A DNA stretch of 64,000 nt from Bradyrhizobium sp. CB1650. Its GTDB lineage: Bacteria; Pseudomonadota; Alphaproteobacteria; Rhizobiales; Xanthobacteraceae. The notes beneath the pieces are model-generated. The model did no database searches. It saw only the letters and a program-made list of their open reading frames with translations, and was not told the origin of the DNA. The translations under genes were made by a program, and so were the position numbers. Each line of letters starts with the position of its first letter. Position 1 is the first letter of the stretch. The stretch is taken from positions 5,609,501-5,673,500 of the forward strand of contig NZ_CP121695.1 of NCBI RefSeq assembly GCF_029761915.1, in the 5' to 3' direction. This document shows positions 19,128 to 28,675 of the stretch, one piece after another.

Positions 19128-20357
19128 TCACTCTGCCGCGAGCGCGTGGTGTCGCAGCGGCAATCCGACCCGACCCCAGACATCGACGAGCGCTTCAGTG
19201 AGCGCGTGGATCAATTTGTCATCGTGATAGGGCGTCGGCGTGATACGCAGACGCTCGGTGCCGCGCGGGACGGTTGGATAGTTGATCGGCTGGACATAGA
19301 TGCCGTGTTCGGCGAGCAGGAGATCGCTCGCTTGCTTGCACTTCTCCGGATCACCCACCATCAACGGCACAATGTGCGTCTCACTGGGCATGACCGGCAG
19401 GCCTGCGGCATTGAGCACCGACTTGACGCGCGCCGCGCGCTCCTGATGGCGGTCGCGCTCCCATTGCGACGACTTGAGGTGCCGGATGGCCGCGGTGGCG
19501 GCGGCGCAGACCGCCGGCGGCAGCGCGGTGGTGAAGATGAACCCCGGCGCGTAAGAGCGCACCGCATCGATGATATCGGCGCTCGCCGCGACGTAGCCGC
19601 CCAGGCAGCCGAAGGCCTTCGCCAACGTGCCCTCGACGACGTCAATGCGGTGCAACGCACCTTCCCGCGCGGCGATGCCGGCGCCGCCCCGGCCGTACAT
19701 GCCGGCCAAATGGACCTCGTCGATGTAAGTCATGGCTCCGTAGCGCTCCGCGAGGTCGCAGATGCGGTTCAGCGGTGCGATGTCGCCGTCCATCGAGTAG
19801 AGAGCCTCGAACACGATCAGCTTCGGCCGCCCGAGCGATTCCGCCGCCAGCAATTCTTCGAGGTGGCCGACGTCATTATGGCGCCAGATCTTCTTTTCCA
19901 CGCCAGCTCGCCGCACGCCCTCGATCATCGAATTGTGGTTCCAGGCGTCAGAGAGGATCACGCGGTCCGGCAGCAGCCTCGCAATAGTCGCGATGCCGGC
20001 CTCGTTGGACACATATCCCGAGGTGAAGACCAGCGCGGCTTCCTTGCCGTGGAGGTCGGCGAGCTCGCGCTCCAATTCGACGAGTGGATGGTTGGTGCCG
20101 GAAATGTTGCGGGTGCCACCCGCGCCGGCGCCCATGCGGGTCGCGGTTTCAACCATGGCGCCGATCACCTTTGGATGCTGGCCCATGCCCAGATAGTCGT
20201 TCGAGCACCAGATCACGACCGGCCGCGGGCCGTCCGGGGAATGCCATATGGCGTGCGGGAAACGTCCGGCGATGCGCTCGAGATCGGCAAACACGCGGTA
20301 GCGCCGTTCCCCGTGCAGGCGAGCAAGTGCTGCGGAAAAGAAATGATCATAGGCCAT
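19128..20357 (-). CDS. hemA: 5-aminolevulinate synthase (C4 pathway)
   Basis: This PLP enzyme condenses glycine and succinyl-CoA to 5-aminolevulinate, the first committed step of tetrapyrrole synthesis in alphaproteobacteria. It is 409 residues long. The PLP lysine is Lys247 in [13 protein letters not shown]. Asp213 and His216 lie in [12 protein letters not shown], and [12 protein letters not shown] and [13 protein letters not shown] line the active site. Several positions differ from the rhizobial hemA sequence I recall (DEVHLAGM rather than DEVHAVGM, SDAWNHN rather than SDELNHN). It may therefore be a second ALAS. It stands alone, unlinked to other heme genes. Confidence 0.92.
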   Translation of the reverse strand: MAYDHFFSAALARLHGERRYRVFADLERIAGRFPHAIWHSPDGPRPVVIWCSNDYLGMGQHPKVIGAMVETATRMGAGAGGTRNISGTNHPLVELERELADLHGKEAALVFTSGYVSNEAGIATIARLLPDRVILSDAWNHNSMIEGVRRAGVEKKIWRHNDVGHLEELLAAESLGRPKLIVFEALYSMDGDIAPLNRICDLAERYGAMTYIDEVHLAGMYGRGGAGIAAREGALHRIDVVEGTLAKAFGCLGGYVAASADIIDAVRSYAPGFIFTTALPPAVCAAATAAIRHLKSSQWERDRHQERAARVKSVLNAAGLPVMPSETHIVPLMVGDPEKCKQASDLLLAEHGIYVQPINYPTVPRGTERLRITPTPYHDDKLIHALTEALVDVWGRVGLPLRHHALAAE

Positions 20358-20728
20358 CGCAAATGTCCGCCCGGTGTATGCTCAGCTATCGGGGCTTCGC
20401 AGATCGAAGGAGCCGCGGAGCCCATCCGATCCGCAGCCGTCGTCCGTCAGGCCCCGAAAGGGGCGGCCGGTCCTCGGGAGGGGAAGGACCGGCCGCAGGC
20501 GAGCCACGGCGGAGGGACCGAGCGCCGGGCGCCGAGCACTTGCAAAGGTGTCTGTCTCCGTGAGGCAAACTGGTATCCGACAAGGAACGTCGGAGCGAGT
20601 GAAGCAGTCCAAATCCTGGCAAATCGTGGCTAATGCGTATCCCAACACTTCGACCACATTCGCCAAGCGAGATTGCCTGGGAGCAACCCAGGAGCAGGCG
20701 AAGTAGCTGATGTCGATCGACACCCTCA
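20358..20728. other. Gene-free stretch upstream of hemA
   Basis: Frames are open on both strands, but none has a recognisable domain or a good start. The region carries a long GC-rich hairpin (20463-20496) and should contain the hemA promoter near 20360-20420. Confidence 0.5.
20463..20496. repeat. Perfect 12-bp-stem hairpin upstream of hemA
   Basis: The arms GCGGCCGGTCCT and AGGACCGGCCGC pair perfectly around a 10-base loop. There is no T-run, so it is not a standard terminator. Position about 105 bases upstream of hemA allows a leader or regulatory role, but none is shown. Confidence 0.6.
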
Positions 20729-20962
20729 TCAATGCGACTTGCCGAGCACGAAAGTGAAAGGCACGACGAAGAGCTCATCGCCCTGGTCGTCGTTGACATG
20801 CATGATCCAGTCACGCCAATCCTCCAGGCTGCGTTCGTTGGTGAAGGATCGCACGAGACGGGTCGCGTGATCGCGCGCCTCCGCGAGGTCGTTCACCACG
20901 GCGCCGCGGTGATCGAGGAAAACCTTCCTCGTGGTGGAGCAAAGGAAAAATACCTGAGTCAT
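20729..20962 (-). CDS. DUF6894-like small protein
   Basis: A 77-residue protein: MTQVFFLCSTTRKVFLDHRGAVVNDLAEARDHATRLVRSF then WRDWIMHVNDDQGDELFVVPF. This order (F-x-H/C-S start, D-x-x-G, D-L-x-E-A-R, W-R-D-W-x-x-x-V, G-x-E-L-F-x-V-P-F) matches the small DUF6894-type proteins abundant in Rhizobiales. The function is unknown. The ATG at 20962 has GGAGG seven bases upstream. Confidence 0.75.
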   Translation of the reverse strand: MTQVFFLCSTTRKVFLDHRGAVVNDLAEARDHATRLVRSFTNERSLEDWRDWIMHVNDDQGDELFVVPFTFVLGKSH

Positions 20963-21209
20963 CTCAACCTCCATCGGCCCGGCGATTAACGAGATCTGTT
21001 CGCCTTCGCTCGTGTTATGGAGATTTTTCCCGGTCGTGGCTTTGCACTGGTTGCCGTGACTTTGTCATGAGTTGCTGTCGATGGCGGTCGGGTTCCCGGC
21101 CGATGCGCCCATCATAACAGTGAGCATTGCCCCAGCTTTCCTCCCCTGGGAGGGCATCCGCTATTCTTGCCGAAAGCGAGCCGTCGCCCCCGATGCTCGG
21201 CATCCGCGC

Positions 21210-21665
21210 TCAAAGCTGCCGTTCGCGCATTTCGTCGAATTCCTCGCGGCAGGCCTCGCTGAATTCGCGTAGCAAGTCGATGGCTCCGCATTTTGCCATG
21301 TCGCGCAACTCGCCGAAGCTTTTGTCCGGCTCCAGATAGGTATCCATGATCGTCCTGGCGATATGCTCGGCACTTCGCACGACCGGCCTGGAGGACAGCA
21401 CGCGCATCCGACTGAGTTTTGCATACAAGGCAACCAGGCCCGGGGTGGCCTCGCTGACTTCATGATGTTGAAGCGCATCGATGTGGCATCTCGAGGCCTC
21501 CTCGATGAAATCCCTGTAGAGGATCTGCCGCCGGTTCTTCTCATGAAGAAGCCATTGCGCGCGAACCTGGCTGCGGTGGTTCAGCCAATTGGCGACCCCG
21601 CTCGTCAGGCCGCCGATCGTTGCGCCGGTCAGGGCGGCCAGCGCAGAGATGATGGAAGCGTCCAT
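21210..21665 (-). CDS. Conserved hypothetical protein with N-terminal membrane anchor
   Basis: A 151-residue protein. Residues 4-27 (ISALAALTGATIGGLTSGVANW) form one Gly-rich hydrophobic helix. A charged helical domain follows, including QWLLHEKNRRQILYRDFIEEASRCHIDAL, a pattern seen in unnamed rhizobial proteins. It starts five bases after the cyoD stop, so it may be read with the oxidase operon, though no strong ribosome binding site is evident. The function is unknown. Confidence 0.7.
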   Translation of the reverse strand: MDASIISALAALTGATIGGLTSGVANWLNHRSQVRAQWLLHEKNRRQILYRDFIEEASRCHIDALQHHEVSEATPGLVALYAKLSRMRVLSSRPVVRSAEHIARTIMDTYLEPDKSFGELRDMAKCGAIDLLREFSEACREEFDEMRERQL

Positions 21666-21670
21666 GTGGT

Positions 21671-22066
21671 TCAGCGCTGCATTTCAAAATTCATCTTCAC
21701 TCCGTGCGCCATCATATTCTCATTCAGGTTGGCCATGATCACGAGCGATCCCGCCAGCACCAGGAATACGATGAGCACGCCAAACGCGAGCGCCAGGACA
21801 TTGTGGGTGCTATCCGGTCCCGTGGTAATGTGAAGAAAGAACACCAGGTGCACGCCCATCTGGGCGATGGCCAGGACAGCGAGTCCGGCCGGCACGCCGG
21901 GCGCCCAGATCGCCGTGGTGTTTGCCACCCAGAAGGATGTAACCGTCAGGACCGCCGCCAGCAGCAGGCCAATCGTATACACAAGCAAGCCGGAAGACAT
22001 ACATCGTTCCGCGGCCGGAATCGCCGGCCTGTCTCCCGGTGCAACATCCCAGCGCGTATCGGTCAT
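21671..22066 (-). CDS. cyoD: Cytochrome bo3 quinol oxidase subunit IV (CyoD)
   Basis: A small 131-residue three-helix subunit of the quinol oxidase, needed for assembly of the copper site in known members. Hydrophobic segments are at about 27-48, 54-77 and 88-112. The typical AQMGVHLVFFLHI motif lies between helices 2 and 3. The ATG overlaps the cyoC stop by four bases (ATGA), which indicates translational coupling. Confidence 0.9.
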   Translation of the reverse strand: MTDTRWDVAPGDRPAIPAAERCMSSGLLVYTIGLLLAAVLTVTSFWVANTTAIWAPGVPAGLAVLAIAQMGVHLVFFLHITTGPDSTHNVLALAFGVLIVFLVLAGSLVIMANLNENMMAHGVKMNFEMQR

Positions 22067-22695
22067 GGCAGAACTCCCATCAGATAGACGATCGTGAATA
22101 TCAGGACCCAGATGATGTCGAGCGCGTGCCAGAACAGGGAGAAGCAGTGCAACCGACGCACCACGACCTGTCGGAACCCCCGGATCGACAGCTGAACCAT
22201 CATGAGGACCAGCCAGGCCAGTCCGATCGCCACGTGCAGCCCGTGACAGCCGACCAGCGTGAAGAAGGCGGAGAGAAACGCGCTGCGTTGCGGGGACGCT
22301 CCCACCGCAATCATGTCCTGGAATTCGCGGAGCTCGAGATTGAGAAATGCCGCACCCAGGAGGAACGTCACCACGGCACCAAAGGAGGTGCCGAGAGTGT
22401 GCCGCGAATTGATGGCGAGTGACATCAGTCCGCAGCTGTAACTCGAGAGCAGCAGAAACGTCGTCTCCATCGCCGCGTTGCGCAGGTCGAACAACTGGGC
22501 ACCGGTCGGGCCACCCGCACTGGCTTTTGCGAGCACGGCGTAGCTGGCAAACAGCGCCGAGAACATCACGATGTCGCTCAGCAGGAAGATCCAGAACCCA
22601 AAGCCGGCGATGATTCGCTTGGGTGCGGGACCCCCTTCACTGACATCAAGCAGTTCGCCCGTGCGGACGGCCTTTGCATCAACCATGACGTTCAT
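22063..22695 (-). CDS. cyoC: Cytochrome bo3 quinol oxidase subunit III (CyoC)
   Basis: A 210-residue subunit III with five hydrophobic segments. [23 protein letters not shown] and the C-terminal [22 protein letters not shown] are typical of quinol-oxidase type subunit III. The start at 22695 has GGAGG upstream and overlaps the cyoB stop by four bases (ATGA). A longer frame upstream only shadows cyoB. Confidence 0.93.
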   Translation of the reverse strand: MNVMVDAKAVRTGELLDVSEGGPAPKRIIAGFGFWIFLLSDIVMFSALFASYAVLAKASAGGPTGAQLFDLRNAAMETTFLLLSSYSCGLMSLAINSRHTLGTSFGAVVTFLLGAAFLNLELREFQDMIAVGASPQRSAFLSAFFTLVGCHGLHVAIGLAWLVLMMVQLSIRGFRQVVVRRLHCFSLFWHALDIIWVLIFTIVYLMGVLP

Positions 22696-24680
22696 AGCGA
22701 TACCTCCACCTGATGTGCCCGATCGAACCGACCGAGCTGTTCTGCCGAGATCTCGACCTCGTCCTCTGCGCGGAACATGAAAACGAGCCACGTCACGGCC
22801 GCGCCGAGCAGCCCGACGCCGGCCAGCCACCAGATGTGCCAGATCAGGGCGAAGCCGGTGATCACCGCGAAGAATGCGGTCACGACACCGGCCGGACTGT
22901 TCTTAGGCACTTCGATCGGTTCGTACTTGCGCTGCGGCCCAGGCAGGTCTCGTTTCGCGAGCACACGCTGCTTCTTTGCCCAGAACGCATCGATCGCATC
23001 GACCCGAGGCAGGATCGCGAAATTCCAGGCCGGCGGCGGCGATGCGGTGGCCCATTCCAGGGTACGGCCGTTCCAGGGATCGCCCGTCGTGTCGCGGAGC
23101 TGTTCGCGGTTGCGAATCGACACCACGAGCTGGACGACCTGACAGATGATGCCGGCCATCACGATGACTGCGCCTGCCTCGGCGATCAGGAGCCAGGGCT
23201 GCCAGGCGAGCACATCATAGTGCTGCAGGCGCCGGGTCATGCCCATCAGCCCGGTCACGTAGAGCGGCATGAAAGCGAGATGGAAGCCGATGAACCAGCA
23301 CCAGAACGCGGCGGCGCCCCAGCGCTCATCCAGCTTGAAGCCAAATGCCTTGGGAAACCAGTAATTGTAGCCGGCGATGGCCCCGAACAGCACGCCCGGG
23401 ACGATGACGTGATGGAAATGGGCGACCAGGAAGACGCTGTTGTGCACCTGCCAATCGACCGCCGGCAACGCCAGCAGGACTCCGGTCAGGCCGCCGAACA
23501 CGAACGTCACCATGAAGCCGATCGTCCAGAGCACCGGCACCGTGAACCGGACACGGCCGCCGTACATCGTGAACAGCCAGTTGAAGACTTTGACGCCGGT
23601 CGGCACCCCGATAATCATGCTTGTGATGCCGAAGAAGGCGTTCACGCCAGCGCTTGCCCCCATGGTGAAGAAGTGGTGCAGCCACACGGTGTAGGACAGC
23701 ACGCAAATCGCCAGGGTTGCACCGACCATCGACCGGTAACCGAACAGCGTCTTTTCGGAGAATGTCGCGCTCACCTCCGAATAGATGCCGAATGCCGGCA
23801 GCACTAGGATGTAGACTTCGGGGTGACCCCAGACCCAGAACAGGTTGACGTACATCATCGCGTTGCCGCCGGCGTCCAGCGTGAAGAAGTGAAAACCGAG
23901 GTAACGGTCGAGCAGCAACATGGCGAACAGTGCGGTGAGCACGGGAAATGCCGCCACGATCAGCAAATTCGAGGCGAGCGCAGTCCAGCAGAACACCGGC
24001 ATGCGCATGTAGCTCATGCCCGGCGCCCGCATCTTCAGAATCGTAGTGACGAAATTGATGCCGCTCAGCAAAGTCCCGATACCCGAGATTTGCAAGGACC
24101 AAAGGTAGTAGTCGACGCCGACGGCTGGCGAGAACTGCAGCTCGCTGAGCGGCGGATAGGCGACCCAGCCGGTCTTTGCGAACTCACCGACGAAGAGCGA
24201 GACGTTGATCAGCAAAATTCCCGTCGCCGTCAACCAAAGGCTCACGGAATTCATGGTGGGAAACGCCACATCGCGGACGCCGAGCTGCAACGGCACGGCA
24301 AAATTCATCAACCCGATCACGAGCGGCATGGCCACAAAGAAGATCATGATCGTGCCGTGCGCCGAGAAAATCTGATCGAAGTGCTCGGGCGGCAGATATC
24401 CCTGCGCACCGCCGGCGGCGACGGCCTGCTGCGTGCGCATCATGATTCCGTCCGCGAAGCCGCGCACAAGCATGAGCAGCGCAAGCACGATATACATCAC
24501 GCCGATGCGCTTGTGATCGACCGACGTGATCCATTCTCGCCAGAGATAGGGCCAGTATCCGTTGACGGTGACCCATGCGAGAGCGGCCAGGATGACGACG
24601 CCGACACTCCCCACCGTGCCCATGATGATGGGCTCATGGAAAGGAATGGCACTCCAGTCGAGTTTGCCAAAAAGGTTCAT
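22692..24680 (-). CDS. cyoB: Cytochrome bo3 quinol oxidase subunit I (CyoB)
   Basis: The catalytic heme-copper subunit, 662 residues, which reduces oxygen with quinol electrons and pumps protons. Visible heme and copper ligands are FSAHGTIM (His108), [10 protein letters not shown] with its His-Tyr pair, WLHHFFTMG and VAHFHHVIV. The K-channel Lys lies in [12 protein letters not shown]. The quinol-site pattern [14 protein letters not shown], as in the E. coli enzyme, and [24 protein letters not shown] mark it as bo3-type rather than cytochrome c oxidase. It overlaps cyoA and cyoC by four bases each. Confidence 0.97.
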   Translation of the reverse strand: MNLFGKLDWSAIPFHEPIIMGTVGSVGVVILAALAWVTVNGYWPYLWREWITSVDHKRIGVMYIVLALLMLVRGFADGIMMRTQQAVAAGGAQGYLPPEHFDQIFSAHGTIMIFFVAMPLVIGLMNFAVPLQLGVRDVAFPTMNSVSLWLTATGILLINVSLFVGEFAKTGWVAYPPLSELQFSPAVGVDYYLWSLQISGIGTLLSGINFVTTILKMRAPGMSYMRMPVFCWTALASNLLIVAAFPVLTALFAMLLLDRYLGFHFFTLDAGGNAMMYVNLFWVWGHPEVYILVLPAFGIYSEVSATFSEKTLFGYRSMVGATLAICVLSYTVWLHHFFTMGASAGVNAFFGITSMIIGVPTGVKVFNWLFTMYGGRVRFTVPVLWTIGFMVTFVFGGLTGVLLALPAVDWQVHNSVFLVAHFHHVIVPGVLFGAIAGYNYWFPKAFGFKLDERWGAAAFWCWFIGFHLAFMPLYVTGLMGMTRRLQHYDVLAWQPWLLIAEAGAVIVMAGIICQVVQLVVSIRNREQLRDTTGDPWNGRTLEWATASPPPAWNFAILPRVDAIDAFWAKKQRVLAKRDLPGPQRKYEPIEVPKNSPAGVVTAFFAVITGFALIWHIWWLAGVGLLGAAVTWLVFMFRAEDEVEISAEQLGRFDRAHQVEVSL

Positions 24681-25555
24681 CGTTCTGCCCTCATCGATTT
24701 GGGATAGGCGACACAGAGACCCTCGGCCGGCTGCATGGCGGCGCTCATGACGTCAGCAAACAGGCCGCCCACGACCGAACGGTAGGTAAAGGGCGCAACC
24801 GCCCTGCTCGGCATGGCCAGAGCGGCATAAGCCTGTGCGTCAAGCACGGGGCCGGCGCTACGCGTTGCAGCGGTCCACTGCGCAAAGCTGTCGGGCGCCA
24901 CCGCATCGACCTTGAAGACCATGTCGGAGAAGCCGGCGCCGCTGTAATTCGCCGACATTCCGCGGTAGGTGCCGGGGTGGTCGGCTCGCAGGTTCAGGCG
25001 CGTCACCATTCCGGCCATGGTGTAGATCTGGCCGGCAAGCTGCGGCACGAAGAAGCTGTTCATGACGCCCGAGGACGTCAGCTCGAAGCTGACCGGCGTG
25101 CCGACCGGGATCGTCAGGTGATTGACGCTCGCGACCCCCTGCTCCGGATAGATGAACAGCCATTTCCAGTCGAGCGAGACGACCTGGACCTTGAGAGGCT
25201 TGGTGGATGCGGCAATCGGCTTGGGCGGATCGAGATCGTATGCACCGATCCAGGCCACGGTGCCGACAAGCAGCACCGTCATCAGCGGGATCGACCAGAC
25301 CAGCATCTCGATGCGGCCGGAATAGATGAAATCCGGCCGATAGCGCGCCCGGTCGTTCGATGCACGGAACCAGAAGGCGACGCCAAGCGTCGCGACGACC
25401 ACCGGGATTACGATCGCCAGCATGATGCCGGTCGCGTTGAGCAGAATTTGCCGCTCGGCAAGGGTGACGGGTCCCTTCGGATCGAGCACGCCGCCGTCGC
25501 AGCCGCCGAGCGTCGCCGCCATCAGCAGGATCAGGGCAAGCGGACCGTATCGCAT
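24677..25555 (-). CDS. cyoA: Cytochrome bo3 quinol oxidase subunit II (CyoA)
   Basis: A 292-residue lipoprotein-type subunit II. The signal peptide ends in a lipobox (LGGC, Cys19). Two transmembrane helices follow (about 43-65 and 88-107), then a periplasmic cupredoxin domain. The copper-A ligands of cytochrome c oxidase are missing: the domain reads [23 protein letters not shown] and later [13 protein letters not shown], as expected for a quinol oxidase. The start lies one base after the stop of the heme O synthase gene. Confidence 0.94.
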   Translation of the reverse strand: MRYGPLALILLMAATLGGCDGGVLDPKGPVTLAERQILLNATGIMLAIVIPVVVATLGVAFWFRASNDRARYRPDFIYSGRIEMLVWSIPLMTVLLVGTVAWIGAYDLDPPKPIAASTKPLKVQVVSLDWKWLFIYPEQGVASVNHLTIPVGTPVSFELTSSGVMNSFFVPQLAGQIYTMAGMVTRLNLRADHPGTYRGMSANYSGAGFSDMVFKVDAVAPDSFAQWTAATRSAGPVLDAQAYAALAMPSRAVAPFTYRSVVGGLFADVMSAAMQPAEGLCVAYPKSMRAER

Positions 25556-25556
25556 C

Positions 25557-26588
25557 TCAGGCCTCCCGAATCTTGAAGGTGCACGCGTTGCGCGCGGTGC
25601 TCGGCTGTCGCGCAGTCAACGAAGACGCGCTTGCCCGGTCATCATGCGGCAAGTTTTTGGGCGCGAATGAACCACCGGTGTGATCGACCAGAAGGGCCGC
25701 GAACAGCAGGAACAGATAGGCGATGGAGAAGGCGAACAGCCTGTGAGCCGCGCGACGATCGGCTGCAGCGCTCCTGTTCAGCTGACGTGCGAGCGAGAGG
25801 AAAATCGCGCCACAGATCGCGACGATCACGCCATAGATCGCGCCGGCAAACCCGAGTGCCCAGGGCAGCTCCGAAGCGAGAACAAGCAGGCCGGAGTAGA
25901 TCAGGATCTGCCGCGTTGTCGCGGCTCGTCCTGCAATGACCGGCAGCATGGGAACGCCGGCACGGGCATAATCGTCCGTGCGATTGAGTGCCAGAGCCCA
26001 GAAATGCGGCGGCGTCCAGAGGAAGATGATGAGGAAAAGCGCCAGCGGTTCGAGCCCGGCTTGGCCGGTCGCCGCGGCCCATCCGATCACGGGTGGAAGC
26101 GCGCCGGCGGCCCCACCGATCACGATGTTCTGTTGTGTCGCGCGCTTCAGCCACGCCGTGTAGACGACGACATAGAAGAGGATGGTGCCGGCCAGCAGCG
26201 CGGCTGCCGCCAGGTTTGTGGCCAACGCGAGGGCCGCTACGGCGATAACGCCAAGGACGAATCCGAAGACCAACGCCTCGGCCTTCGAGACCTTGCCGCG
26301 GGGAACGGGCCGCATCGCGGTGCGCGACATGACCGCGTCGATATCGGCGTCGTACCACATGTTCAGTGCGCCGGCAGCGCCGGCGCCGGCTGCAATGGCC
26401 AGGATTGCGATGAGGCCGGGGAGTGGTGCGAGGCGTGTCGGTGCGATCATCAATCCGACGAACGCCGTGAACAGCGCGAGCGCCATGACGCGCGGCTTGG
26501 CCAAACCGATGAATTGGGGCAATCGCTCCACCCAGCCGGACCGTGAGGTCAGACGAAGGCGCGATACCGAAATCGCGGGGGTGTTCAT
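25557..26588 (-). CDS. ctaB: Heme O synthase (protoheme IX farnesyltransferase, CtaB/CyoE)
   Basis: This UbiA-family membrane prenyltransferase adds farnesyl to heme b to give heme O for the oxidase. The Asp-rich motif NMWYDADIDAVMSRTAMRPVPRG and the second motif YTAWLKRATQQN are intact, with about nine hydrophobic segments. The start at 26588 (MNTPAISV) follows GAGGGA. It is the first gene of the operon, whereas in the E. coli cyo operon the equivalent gene is last. The C-terminus carries about 35 extra Ser/Arg-rich residues beyond the last helix. Confidence 0.94.
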   Translation of the reverse strand: MNTPAISVSRLRLTSRSGWVERLPQFIGLAKPRVMALALFTAFVGLMIAPTRLAPLPGLIAILAIAAGAGAAGALNMWYDADIDAVMSRTAMRPVPRGKVSKAEALVFGFVLGVIAVAALALATNLAAAALLAGTILFYVVVYTAWLKRATQQNIVIGGAAGALPPVIGWAAATGQAGLEPLALFLIIFLWTPPHFWALALNRTDDYARAGVPMLPVIAGRAATTRQILIYSGLLVLASELPWALGFAGAIYGVIVAICGAIFLSLARQLNRSAAADRRAAHRLFAFSIAYLFLLFAALLVDHTGGSFAPKNLPHDDRASASSLTARQPSTARNACTFKIREA

Positions 26589-26708
26589 GGCGGTCGATCC
26601 CTCAGAGAGTTGTTTTGTTGCCGTTGCAAGGGGCACGCGGCGTCCCCGAGGGCCAAGCTGTGATGCTGGCCCCCCAAAAAGGCATCGGGGTCCATTGCAG
26701 CCGCCTCG

Positions 26709-27677
26709 TTACTCTGCAGCGAGCTCGCGCGAGGCGTCCGGACGCTTGTTGCGCAGTTCGAGCAAGCCGAGCAAAATCTCGTCCCTCTCGGCTTCGAGTT
26801 CCTCGATGGTCCGCGATCCGACCTCGGCACGGACGCCGTCGATCAGCTTCTTCTGGACCTCGGGCGTGAGCACGGGCGAACCGAGCGTCTTCCATGTTGC
26901 GGTAAACGGGCCGGCAAACTGGTGCAAGAAATGCTCGATGCCACCCGGGCCGCCGCCGAGATGATTGAGCATCATGTTGCCCATGATGCCCCAGCGCAGA
27001 CCCGGCCCCCACGACAAGGCGTCGTCGACGTCTGCGGCGCTCAGCACGTCCTCGGCAACGAGGTAGTAGACCTCCCGCGCCAGTGCGCCCTGCAGGCGAT
27101 TGGCGACATGACCCGGCATCTCCTTGTTGAGCCGTACCGCCTTCTTGCCGATCGACTTGTAAAACGCGATGGCACGCTGGATCGTCTCTTCCGAGGTCTT
27201 TGCCCCGCCGACGACCTCGACCAGCGGGATCAGATGCGGCGGATTGAAGGGGTGACCGATGACGCAGCGTTCCGGATGCAAAGCAGCGCCCGCCTGGATG
27301 TCGCTCATCTTGATGCCGGACGAGCTCGAGGCAACGATCACGTCCGGCGGCAGCAGCTCGTCGAGCTGTTTGTAGAGCTTCTGCTTGAACTCCAGCCGCT
27401 CCGGCCCGTTCTCCTGGACCAGGTCGACGCCGACCAGCGCTTCGGCGAGGTTAGCGTTGAACTTCAGGTTCGCCAAAGATGCGCCGGGCGACAGGCCCAG
27501 CCGTTCGAGTGCCGGCCAGGCCGACTTGACGAACTTCCTCAGCGCACCTTCTGCGTCGGGCGCGATGTCGGTGGCTACGACTTCAAGCCCCTTGGCAAGG
27601 TACTGCGCGGCCCAGCTCGCGCCGATCACGCCGGTCCCGATGATAGCAACGCGGCGAATGGGTTTGGTGGTGGTCAT
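26709..27677 (-). CDS. 3-hydroxyacyl-CoA / L-carnitine dehydrogenase family protein
   Basis: A 322-residue NAD-dependent dehydrogenase. The Rossmann motif is VAIIGTGVIGASWAAQYLAKG (about 9-29). The catalytic-site stretch is SSSSGIKM followed by GHPFNPPHLIPLVEVVGG, whose His is the catalytic base in this family. The C-terminal helical domain begins VANRLQGALAREVYYLV. Such stand-alone, monofunctional proteins act on 3-hydroxyacyl-CoA, carnitine or gulonate. The neighbours favour a CoA-ester or carnitine-like substrate. It is the last gene of the six-gene operon. Confidence 0.9.
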   Translation of the reverse strand: MTTTKPIRRVAIIGTGVIGASWAAQYLAKGLEVVATDIAPDAEGALRKFVKSAWPALERLGLSPGASLANLKFNANLAEALVGVDLVQENGPERLEFKQKLYKQLDELLPPDVIVASSSSGIKMSDIQAGAALHPERCVIGHPFNPPHLIPLVEVVGGAKTSEETIQRAIAFYKSIGKKAVRLNKEMPGHVANRLQGALAREVYYLVAEDVLSAADVDDALSWGPGLRWGIMGNMMLNHLGGGPGGIEHFLHQFAGPFTATWKTLGSPVLTPEVQKKLIDGVRAEVGSRTIEELEAERDEILLGLLELRNKRPDASRELAAE

Positions 27678-27698
27678 GTGAGTGCTCCGATGCGTTTG

Positions 27699-28622
27699 CT
27701 AGATGGCGACGTAGGCGACGCCGGTGAGGTTGCCTTGAGCTGCGAGAAGCGTTCGTTGGTCCGTCCCATCGAGATTGGCGACGTAGAGCGAACCGGCGAG
27801 ATCGGTCACGAACATCCTGTTGCCGGGGACATCCAGGGCGAGGCCGATGCCTTCCATCAGGTCGGGGACCACGATCTGCGGGGTGGTCTGCCCGGGCTTC
27901 GCGTCGATCGGAGCGCGGTTCACGGTGTTGCCGCGCGGGGGATTGCCGCGATCGGTCCAGTAGAGCAGCCGGCGGCTGTGATCGATCTCGAGATCGATCG
28001 GTTCGGGAAGGCTATCGAACAGGACCTCGACGTCGCTGCGGCTCGCCGCCGTTTCACCTTGCGGCATGTCGATCCCGGCACGCAGGATGCGTCCGACGCC
28101 GGCGTTGTCTCCGCCCTTCTGCGTCCAGTAGAACTGCTTCCGCTCGGGGTCGACAGTGATTCCAACGCACCAACGCGTCTGGTCGCGGCGATCGTCTTCG
28201 CCTTCTCCCGTCTGCACCAGGATCTCGATCTGCGAGCCGTCGAGATTCGCGCGCATGACCCGCATGCCCTCGCGATCGGACCAGTAGAGCTTGCCGCTCG
28301 CCTTATCGAGATGCAGTTGCTTCGGCGTGAACGTGCCGCCGGGAGCAATGATGAACGTTCTGTTCCTGCCATCGAGGTCGGCGCGCTCGATCGAGCCGTC
28401 GTTGCGACTGGGAATACCCATGTTGGTCCAGTAGACGTGACCGGCGGCGACGTCGACGGCGATACCATCGGGATGCGGGCAGTCGGCCGCAATGATCTTG
28501 CGTTTCGATCCGTCCGAATCCATGGAGAGAACGCGCCCTCCGCTCAGGTCGAGCAGGAACAGCCTGCCGGAGCGAACCGCGGCCGATGGCGTCCTTGTTT
28601 GCGTGGTCTCGAGTACGGTCAT
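27699..28622 (-). CDS. YWTD-type beta-propeller protein
   Basis: A 307-residue protein made of repeated blades related to the LDL-receptor class B (YWTD) repeat: HVYWTNMGIP, KLYWSDREGMRV, QFYWTQKGG, LLYWTDRGNPP and MFVTDLAGSLYVANLDGTD. Each blade also has a DG/DLDG turn (SMDSDGSK, RADLDGRN, RANLDGSQ). No signal peptide is visible, so it is probably cytosolic. Propellers of this shape include SMP-30-like lactonases, but no clear metal-site set is seen, so a catalytic role is unproven. It lies inside an acyl-CoA operon, 21 bases upstream of the dehydrogenase gene. Confidence 0.8.
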   Translation of the reverse strand: MTVLETTQTRTPSAAVRSGRLFLLDLSGGRVLSMDSDGSKRKIIAADCPHPDGIAVDVAAGHVYWTNMGIPSRNDGSIERADLDGRNRTFIIAPGGTFTPKQLHLDKASGKLYWSDREGMRVMRANLDGSQIEILVQTGEGEDDRRDQTRWCVGITVDPERKQFYWTQKGGDNAGVGRILRAGIDMPQGETAASRSDVEVLFDSLPEPIDLEIDHSRRLLYWTDRGNPPRGNTVNRAPIDAKPGQTTPQIVVPDLMEGIGLALDVPGNRMFVTDLAGSLYVANLDGTDQRTLLAAQGNLTGVAYVAI

Positions 28623-28675
28623 GGTCTGTCCTTCTGCGTCAGAGATGTCTCAATGGTGCCCGGCGGCATGTGGGC

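Noticed and set aside
20382..20732. Open frames on both strands upstream of hemA
   Set aside because: No domain, no ribosome binding site, and a strong hairpin in the middle.
26589..26708. An FNR/FixK box upstream of the oxidase operon
   Set aside because: No TTGAT-N4-ATCAA match was found in this gap, so oxygen control cannot be claimed.
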